A DNA stretch of 10,535 bases from Gemmatimonadota bacterium (GTDB lineage Bacteria > Gemmatimonadota > Gemmatimonadetes > Longimicrobiales > Gaopeijiaceae), in contig JAUQOX010000094.1 in assembly GCA_030550695.1 (NCBI GenBank), positions 1 through 10,535 of the forward strand, read 5' to 3'. This document shows, piece by piece, positions 5,444 through 10,535 of the stretch. The position numbers were made by a program, and so were the translations under genes. A model generated the notes under the pieces. It was given only the letters and a program-made list of their open reading frames with translations, did no database searches and had not been told where the DNA came from. The stretch's first letter is position 1. Each line of letters begins with the position of its first letter.

Positions 5444-5459
5444 GAAGGACCCGGCGGTC

Positions 5460-6194
5460 ATGAAGGAGGAAGGTGGGGTTCCCGTTCGGGTTGGTGGTGG
5501 AGGATCGGCAATCCTTCTGGCTCCCTCCATCCTTTCTGCGGACTTCGGCCGTCTTGCGGAGGAGGTCCGGGCGGTGGAGGAGGCGGGAGCCCACTGGATC
5601 CACGTGGATGTGATGGACGGCCATTTCGTCCCGAACCTCAGCGTCGGGCCTGCCGTTACCCGGGCAGTCCGTGCGGCTACCCGCCTCCCCCTCGACGTCC
5701 ACCTCATGGTTCGGCATCCCGACCGCTTCCTCGAGGATTTCGTGGCCGCCGGTGCCGATCGGATCACCGTTCATCAGGAGGCCTGTGTCCATCTGCACCG
5801 GACCGTCTCCCGGATTCGTGAGCTGGGGGTCGAGCCCGGGGTAGCCCTGAACCCCGCCACCCCTGTGGAAACCCTGCGAGAGATCCTCCCCCTGGTGTCC
5901 CTCGTACTCATCATGACCGTGAACCCCGGCTTCGGCGGCCAGAGCTTCATCTCGGGCTCGCTGGGGAAGATCCGGCGGGCCAGGGACCTTCTGGCCGCGG
6001 AAGGGTTGGGGGGCATCCACCTGCAGGTGGACGGCGGGATCGGTCCCACCACGGCGCCGGGGGTGGTGGAAGCGGGAGCCACCGTCCTGGTGGCGGGTTC
6101 TGCGGTGTTCGGATACCATGGGGGTGCCGCGGAGGGACTCCGCTCCCTGGCGGCGGCCGTTTCCTCATTTCGCCACGGCTGGAGGGCTGTGTGA
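5460..6194 (+). CDS. rpe: Ribulose-phosphate 3-epimerase
   Basis: Rpe interconverts ribulose 5-phosphate and xylulose 5-phosphate; it is a cytoplasmic TIM-barrel metalloenzyme. The 244 residues include about 16 extra at the N-terminus (a Gly-rich stretch) before the usual LAPSILSADFGRL. Metal and catalytic positions are visible: H48 and D50 in WIHVDVMDGHFVPN, H81 in DVHLMV, and D191 in QVDGGI. M52, GVALNPATP and the phosphate-loop residues in MTVNPGFGGQSFI and VAGSAVFG also fit. No other in-frame ATG, GTG or TTG exists before the first conserved strand, so the ATG stands. The Shine-Dalgarno follows a 12-bp hairpin. The last four bases overlap the GTG of the Hpt gene (GTGA), which implies translational coupling to the signalling genes. 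Together with rpiA it connects pentose phosphates to the erythrose 4-phosphate used by the nearby DAHP synthase. Confidence 0.96.
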   Translation: MKEEGGVPVRVGGGGSAILLAPSILSADFGRLAEEVRAVEEAGAHWIHVDVMDGHFVPNLSVGPAVTRAVRAATRLPLDVHLMVRHPDRFLEDFVAAGADRITVHQEACVHLHRTVSRIRELGVEPGVALNPATPVETLREILPLVSLVLIMTVNPGFGGQSFISGSLGKIRRARDLLAAEGLGGIHLQVDGGIGPTTAPGVVEAGATVLVAGSAVFGYHGGAAEGLRSLAAAVSSFRHGWRAV

Positions 6195-6550
6195 GCGAGC
6201 GACCGGTGGTGGATCGGGCGGCTTTGGGACGGCTCCGGGAGTGGGGAGGAGCGGACCTTCCCCTGAAGATGATCGCCTTGTTCCTGGAACATGCCCCGCA
6301 GCGGATGGAACAGATCCGTCGAGGCGCGGAGCAGGGCGAGCTCCGGACCGCCGAAATGGGGGCCCACTCCTTGAAGTCCACTTCGGGGAACGTGGGGGCC
6401 CTGGAGTTATCCGGTCTTGCCGCCCAGGCCGAGGATCTTGCGCAGGCGGGTGACGTGAAGGCCCTGGCCGCCCTGCTTCCGCGGATGGAGAGGGCACTGG
6501 AGGAGGCCCGACGGGAACTCGAAACCCTGCTGGAGGGGGGGGAAACATGA
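6191..6550 (+). CDS. Histidine phosphotransfer (Hpt) domain protein
   Basis: This 119-residue protein is a stand-alone Hpt domain, an alpha-helical bundle that relays phosphate between receiver domains. The family motif is clear: MGAHSLKSTSGNVGALEL, with His59 as the phospho-acceptor and K62 and the small residues after it as in AHxLKGxSxNxGA proteins. The rest is helical and charged, ending in a Glu/Arg-rich helix. GTG 6191 overlaps the rpe stop by 4 bp, and GGAGG at 6181-6185, inside rpe, lies 5 bases before it. The stop overlaps the ATG of the next gene by 4 bp. It most likely takes phosphate from Asp903 of the kinase's first receiver and passes it to Asp52 of the small regulator. That route is inferred from gene order and domain logic. 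Confidence 0.88.
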   Translation: MSERPVVDRAALGRLREWGGADLPLKMIALFLEHAPQRMEQIRRGAEQGELRTAEMGAHSLKSTSGNVGALELSGLAAQAEDLAQAGDVKALAALLPRMERALEEARRELETLLEGGET

Positions 6551-6921
6551 AGCCGAGGATCGCCGTGGTGGAGGACAACCCCGACAATCGTCTGCTGGTT
6601 CGAGCCCTCCTCGAGCCGGCCTATGAGGTGGTCGAGTACGAGACAGGTCCGCAATTCCTTGCCGATCTGGACCACCGGCGACCCGGCTTGGTCTTGCTGG
6701 ACATTTCCCTGCCCGAAATGGACGGGGTGGAGGTCCTGCGGTGGATCCGGAGCCAGGAAGGCCTCCGGGGCCTCCCCGTGGTAGCCCTCACCGCCCACGC
6801 CATGGCCGGGGATCGAGAAAAATATCTTTCGCTGGGATTCGACGACTACCTCTCCAAGCCTATCGTGGACGACGAGCACCTCTTGGAGCTGGTAAGGCGG
6901 TGGGTGGGTCCTGAGGCGTGA
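6547..6921 (+). CDS. Single-domain response regulator (CheY-like receiver)
   Basis: This 124-residue protein is one receiver domain with no DNA-binding or enzymatic output. It has the acidic pair E9-D10, phospho-acceptor D52 in LLDISLPEMDG, switch residue T82 in ALTAHAM and K104 in YLSKP, so it should be phosphorylatable. The sequence (NPDNRLLV, PEMDGVEVLRWIR, ALTAHAMAGDREK) is the type found in phosphorelays with hybrid kinases and in DivK- and CheY-like proteins. Its ATG overlaps the Hpt stop as ATGA, behind a purine-rich GGAGGGGGGGAAAC stretch. Its stop overlaps the kinase GTG as GTGA. It may act as phosphate sink or as the diffusible output binding an unseen partner. Confidence 0.9.
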   Translation: MKPRIAVVEDNPDNRLLVRALLEPAYEVVEYETGPQFLADLDHRRPGLVLLDISLPEMDGVEVLRWIRSQEGLRGLPVVALTAHAMAGDREKYLSLGFDDYLSKPIVDDEHLLELVRRWVGPEA

Positions 6922-9900
6922 GTCCCCGGCGGGGCCCTTGCAGGAAAGACCTGGCGATGGCTGCGGCTAGCCGGAACCCCCTTGACCTTCCCCCTTACCG
7001 CGACGACCGGACGGTGGGGCGGACGTCGGTCTATTTCCTCGTGTTCTTGGCCCTTTTCGTAGGGGCAGCGACCCGGGGCCCCGGCTTGGCTGTGGGTCCG
7101 GGCTTCTACAGTCACCTCCACGTCCTCACCACTTTCGTGGCTCTCATGGTGGGGGCTTTGGCCCTGGTACGGTTCTACTCCAAGAAACAGGGGGAATTCC
7201 TTTTCCTGGGAACCGGCTTTCTGGGGACTTTCTTCCTGGACAGCTTCCACGCCGCGGTCAGCGCCGGGCTTCTCGGTCCATGGTCGGACGAGGAGCGGGC
7301 CCACGTGGCCAGCTGGAGCTTTTCCGCATCGGCGACGTTCCTCGGCCTGTTCCTTCTGGTGAGCTACCTGAGTTGGAGAAGGGAAGCCGCAGGCAAAGAG
7401 CAAGAGCCTCTGAGGGAAGGGCCCGTCTACCTGACGGCTCTCCTTCTGACCGCTCTCATTTTCGGACTCTTCCTGGTCTTTTTCGACCTCTTCCCGGTCA
7501 CCGAGGCCCTCTACCCGGAACTGGCGGTCCACCAGCCGGCCGAATGGGTGGCAGCGTTCTTTTTCCTGACGGCCCTGGTGGGGTATCTGGCCAAAGGGCA
7601 CTGGCGGGTGGAGATCCTCGAGCATTGGCTGGTCTTGGCCCTGCTGTTGTCCTTCATGGCCCACGGCGCGTACATGGCCTTTGCCGCGGGACCGGGCGAC
7701 GGCAAGTTCGTCCTGGCCCAGCTCCTGAAACTGGCCGGCTACGGCGCCGTGTTGGTGGGCCTGTTGTCCAACGTCTACGTCACCTACCGCCGGGAGGAGG
7801 CTGCGTCGGAAGCCACCCGGGAGGCCAACGCGGCCTTGGCCCGGGAAGTGGACATCCGCCGACGTGCGGAAAAGGTCCTCCAGGAAAGCGAGGAACGGCT
7901 CCAGGACTTTCTGGACAACGCCCACGACCTTATCCAGAGCATCGCGCCCGACGGCAGGATCCTCTACGTCAACCGGGCTTGGGAGACCACCCTGGGCTAC
8001 CGCGGCGACGAGCTGAAGGGCCTGAATTTCTTTGACCTCCTCCATCCTTCCTGCCGCGAAAACTGCCGCCAACGGCTCCAATCGGTGCTTTCCGGCCAAC
8101 CGGTGCCGGACATCGAGCTGGAGTTGCTGGCCAAGGACGGGCGGGTGGTGCGTTGCCGGGGGAGCGCCAATGCCCGCATCCAAGACGGGGTGGCGGTGGC
8201 CATCCGCAGCATTTTCCGCGACGTTTCCCAGGAAGTGGAGGCCCGTAGGGCCCTGAGTGCCTTCCAGGCCAACCTCCAGGCCCTGGTGGAGAACACCGGT
8301 GACTGGATCTGGTCGGTGGACCGGTCGTTCCGATTGATCACCTTCAACACGGCCTTTTCCATGGCCCTGGAGGTGAGCCTGGGCCGTGCGCCCAAGGTAG
8401 GGGACAGTCCTGAAGATTGCTTCGCCCCCCACGACGCTTCGTGGTATCGGGAAATGTACGGGAAGGCCCTGAAGGGTGCGGCTTTCTCGGAACTTCGCGA
8501 TGAGGAGATTGCCGGTCAGGTCCGGAGCTTCGAGTTCTCTTTCAACCCTATCCGGGAAGCGGGAGGCATTACCGGAGTGGCGGTGTTCGGGCGGGATGTG
8601 ACGGCTCGCCGGCGTACCCAGTTGGCCTTGCGGATGGCCAAGGAAGAAGCCGAACGGGCCAATCGGGCCAAGAGCCAGTTCCTGGCGAACATGAGCCATG
8701 AGCTCCGCACCCCGCTGAACTCGGTGATCGGGTTCACGAACATTCTCCTCAAGAACCGCGGCGGGAACCTCACCGAGCAGGATCTCGTTTTCCTGGAGAG
8801 GATCTCCGCCAACGGGCGCCACCTTTTGCAACTCATCAACGAGATTCTGGACCTGGCAAAGATCGAATCCGGACGGATCGAGGTCGAGTGGCAGGAAATC
8901 GACCTGGGTGAGCTGGTGGAGCAGACGTTGGCTCAGCTGGAGGGTCAAGTCCGGGACAAACCGGTCGTTTTGCGCGCTGAGGTCCCGCCGGGACTGGCCC
9001 CCTTCCGGACGGATCCCGCCAAGCTCAAGCAGGTCCTCATCAACCTGGTGGGAAACGCCATCAAGTTCACCGAGCAAGGGGAGGTGGTAGTAAGGGTGAG
9101 GGTGGGAGCGGACGGGGGTCGCCCGACCGCCATCCAGGTCCAGGATACCGGCATAGGGATTCCCGCCGACCGGCTGGGAGCGGTCTTCGAGGCGTTCCAG
9201 CAGGCCGACGACAGCACCAGTCGAAAGTACGGCGGCACAGGGCTGGGGCTGACCATCTCCCGCTCCCTTTGCGAACTCATGGGTTACCAGCTCACGGTGG
9301 CCAGTGAGGTCGGCAAAGGCTCGGTGTTCACCATCCACCTGTTCCAAACGCCGGCGCGGAGCCGGCCGGAAGAGGAGTTGGAGGAGGAAGGGGGGATGGT
9401 GGCCGCCAGGGGGAGCCGACTGCTGGGTGGTGAGGAGGGACCGGCTGGAGTCGGGACCCTCCTGGGGCGTGCGCCGAAGGTTCTGGTCATCGAGGACGAC
9501 CCCGATTCCAGAATGCTGGTGGCTCATCACCTGGAGGAATTGGGGTGCAGGGTACTGGAGGCCGCGTCGGTGTCGGAGGGGTTGCGCATCGCCCGGGAGC
9601 AGGCGGTGGACCTGGTCACCTTGGACCTGATGATGCCTGGAAGGACCGGCTGGTCCGCCCTGAGGGAGTTCAAGGACGATTTGGCGCTCCGGGGAATCCC
9701 GGTGATCATCGTGAGTGTGTTGGGCGAGAAGGGTGAGCGTGGGGGGCTGTGGAGAGCTGCGGACATCCTGGCCAAGCCGGTGGAAAAGGAGCATCTGGAG
9801 CGGGCGTTGCGGAGGCTTCTGGATCCGGCACGGCGTCGGACGATCCTGGTGGTGGAAGAGGAGGGGGCCCCGTCGGAAGAGGGTTGGGTGGAGGAGCTGG

Positions 9901-10256
9901 AGCGGGCCGGGTACAAGGTCCTCTGCCGCCCGTCCCTGGAACAGGCGGAGGAGGAGTTGGGAGGGGATCTGGACGGTGTGGTTCTGGATGTGAAGGGCGA
10001 AGTGGATCGGGTTCAGGGTTTCTTGGCCCACGGGCGAATGCAGAAAGGTTGCTCCGGTCTGCCGATTTTCGTTTCCGTGGCTCCCGAGGCGGAAGCGGAG
10101 TTCCGACAGCGGTTGCAGGCTTTGGCGTCCATGGTCTTGCCGAGAACCCCAGGGTACCGCCGGCAATTGCTCCGCCTGTTGGCTCTGGCAATTCCCCCGA
10201 CATGGGCTCCGGCGACTGCCGCGGAGCAGGGTTCTTCCTTGCGGATCGGCGAGTGA
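6918..10256 (+). CDS. Membrane-bound hybrid sensor histidine kinase with two PAS and two receiver domains
   Basis: The 1112-residue protein begins with about eight hydrophobic segments (residues 37-287), which resemble MASE3-type membrane sensors: FYSHLHVLTTF, then GTGFLGTFFLDSFHAAV. A short coiled coil leads to PAS1 (about 322-440) and PAS2 (about 445-565). The HisKA helix carries His594 in ANMSHELRTPLNSVIGF. The ATPase domain shows NLVGNAIKFT, DTGIGIP, FEAFQQAD and GGTGLGLTI (about 695-815). After an acidic linker comes receiver 1 (854-970) with E859-D860, D903 and K953. Receiver 2 (about 975-1090) has Asp1024 in VVLDVKG but lacks a recognisable switch Thr and the Lys-Pro, so it looks degenerate. 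GTG 6918 overlaps the regulator stop; ATG 6957 with AGGAAAG upstream is an alternative start. The signal sensed is unknown; some MASE3-like and PAS sensors respond to small ligands or redox state. Confidence 0.93.
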   Translation: MSPRRGPCRKDLAMAAASRNPLDLPPYRDDRTVGRTSVYFLVFLALFVGAATRGPGLAVGPGFYSHLHVLTTFVALMVGALALVRFYSKKQGEFLFLGTGFLGTFFLDSFHAAVSAGLLGPWSDEERAHVASWSFSASATFLGLFLLVSYLSWRREAAGKEQEPLREGPVYLTALLLTALIFGLFLVFFDLFPVTEALYPELAVHQPAEWVAAFFFLTALVGYLAKGHWRVEILEHWLVLALLLSFMAHGAYMAFAAGPGDGKFVLAQLLKLAGYGAVLVGLLSNVYVTYRREEAASEATREANAALAREVDIRRRAEKVLQESEERLQDFLDNAHDLIQSIAPDGRILYVNRAWETTLGYRGDELKGLNFFDLLHPSCRENCRQRLQSVLSGQPVPDIELELLAKDGRVVRCRGSANARIQDGVAVAIRSIFRDVSQEVEARRALSAFQANLQALVENTGDWIWSVDRSFRLITFNTAFSMALEVSLGRAPKVGDSPEDCFAPHDASWYREMYGKALKGAAFSELRDEEIAGQVRSFEFSFNPIREAGGITGVAVFGRDVTARRRTQLALRMAKEEAERANRAKSQFLANMSHELRTPLNSVIGFTNILLKNRGGNLTEQDLVFLERISANGRHLLQLINEILDLAKIESGRIEVEWQEIDLGELVEQTLAQLEGQVRDKPVVLRAEVPPGLAPFRTDPAKLKQVLINLVGNAIKFTEQGEVVVRVRVGADGGRPTAIQVQDTGIGIPADRLGAVFEAFQQADDSTSRKYGGTGLGLTISRSLCELMGYQLTVASEVGKGSVFTIHLFQTPARSRPEEELEEEGGMVAARGSRLLGGEEGPAGVGTLLGRAPKVLVIEDDPDSRMLVAHHLEELGCRVLEAASVSEGLRIAREQAVDLVTLDLMMPGRTGWSALREFKDDLALRGIPVIIVSVLGEKGERGGLWRAADILAKPVEKEHLERALRRLLDPARRRTILVVEEEGAPSEEGWVEELERAGYKVLCRPSLEQAEEELGGDLDGVVLDVKGEVDRVQGFLAHGRMQKGCSGLPIFVSVAPEAEAEFRQRLQALASMVLPRTPGYRRQLLRLLALAIPPTWAPATAAEQGSSLRIGE

Positions 10257-10535
10257 ACACCTGGGGTTTGGGAGTTTTGGCCGGCCTCGGGGGGGGAGCG
10301 GTCTTGGGATGGCTGGCGGTGGGGCTGGGGGCAGGGGGGCGGGGAGGGCCGTCCTTCAGCCGAAAATTCTTCCACGTGGGGGTTTTTACGTTGGCGGCCG
10401 TGGTACACCTCCTGTGGGGCGGGGGCGGGATTCTGGGGTTCGGGGGGGGAGTGTCGGCTGTGCTCACCCTGGCCGTCTCCGGGCGGTGGGGCGGCAGACG
10501 GCTCCTGGAGGCCCTGGCAAGGGGAGGTAACGGCC
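10253..10535 (+). CDS. Dolichol/phytol-kinase-like membrane protein, N-terminal part (3' end outside window)
   Basis: A frame opens at GTG 10253, overlapping the kinase stop as GTGA, and remains open to the window end (94 codons). It encodes a hydrophobic N-terminal helix (about residues 4-27), a basic loop with FSRKFFHVGVFT at about 36-47, and one or two further Gly-rich membrane segments. The SRK-(F/L)-FH motif is typical of the first cytoplasmic loop of CTP-dependent polyprenol kinases (dolichol and phytol kinases, SEC59/VTE5-like) and their relatives among phosphatidate cytidylyltransferases. These phosphorylate lipid alcohols in the membrane. The catalytic C-terminal half is outside the window, so the call rests on one motif and hydrophobicity. 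The 4-bp overlap indicates membership of the same operon. Confidence 0.6.
   Translation, partial: MNTWGLGVLAGLGGGAVLGWLAVGLGAGGRGGPSFSRKFFHVGVFTLAAVVHLLWGGGGILGFGGGVSAVLTLAVSGRWGGRRLLEALARGGNG

Noticed and set aside
6846..10166. Minus-strand open frame of 1106 codons opposite the hybrid kinase
   Set aside because: It is the antisense shadow of a high-GC gene; the product is Pro/Gln/His-rich with no recognisable domain, while the plus strand has complete kinase motifs.
1..10535. tRNA genes, CRISPR arrays, insertion sequences and attachment sites
   Set aside because: I read both strands for repeated spacer-like units, terminal inverted repeats with a transposase and tRNA-like cloverleafs and found none.

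Overview
This is a GC-rich (roughly two thirds G+C), gene-dense bacterial chromosome segment. The organism is Gram-negative, because the window opens inside a TonB-dependent outer-membrane receptor that ends in the usual C-terminal Phe. GTG and TTG starts and 4-bp stop/start overlaps are common. No single gene fixes the phylum; a Gemmatimonadota-like or other high-GC Gram-negative lineage is a guess. I see no insertion sequence, phage gene, tRNA, rRNA or CRISPR array, so this looks like core housekeeping DNA.

Layout: (1) 1-972, the C-terminal third of a TonB-dependent receptor. (2) 1041-1511, argR. (3) 1538-1690, a sigma70-type promoter whose -10 lies inside an ARG-box palindrome, followed by a foldable leader with a terminator-like stem. 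(4) 1699-3084, argH, the last step of arginine synthesis. (5) 3071-4144 on the minus strand, a class I-beta DAHP synthase with an N-terminal tyrosine-sensing domain; its 3' end overlaps that of argH by 14 bp. (6) 4201-4358 on the minus strand, what looks like a complete ribosome-mediated attenuator for that synthase: a 34-codon reading frame with Tyr-Gly-Tyr-Tyr, a hairpin directly after the Tyr codons, a long competing antiterminator, and a perfect terminator with six T's. (7) 4572-5300, rpiA from a TTG start. (8) 5460-6194, rpe. (9) 6191-10256, three genes of a His-Asp phosphorelay (Hpt protein, single-domain response regulator, 1112-residue membrane hybrid histidine kinase), each overlapping its neighbour by 4 bp and the first overlapping rpe. 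(10) 10253 to the window end, the start of a membrane protein that resembles dolichol/phytol kinases.

How the parts work together: the first half carries amino-acid genes with local control. ArgR is encoded next to its likely target, argH. The DAHP synthase appears to be controlled by tyrosine twice, allosterically through its N-terminal domain and transcriptionally through the Tyr-codon leader. DAHP synthase uses erythrose 4-phosphate, and the divergent rpiA-rpe pair encodes the two pentose-phosphate isomerisation steps that help supply it. The second half is one tightly coupled plus-strand operon in which rpe is followed by signalling genes. The kinase probably autophosphorylates on His594, passes phosphate to Asp903 of its first receiver, then to His59 of the Hpt protein and Asp52 of the small regulator. 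The input signal and output are not visible here.
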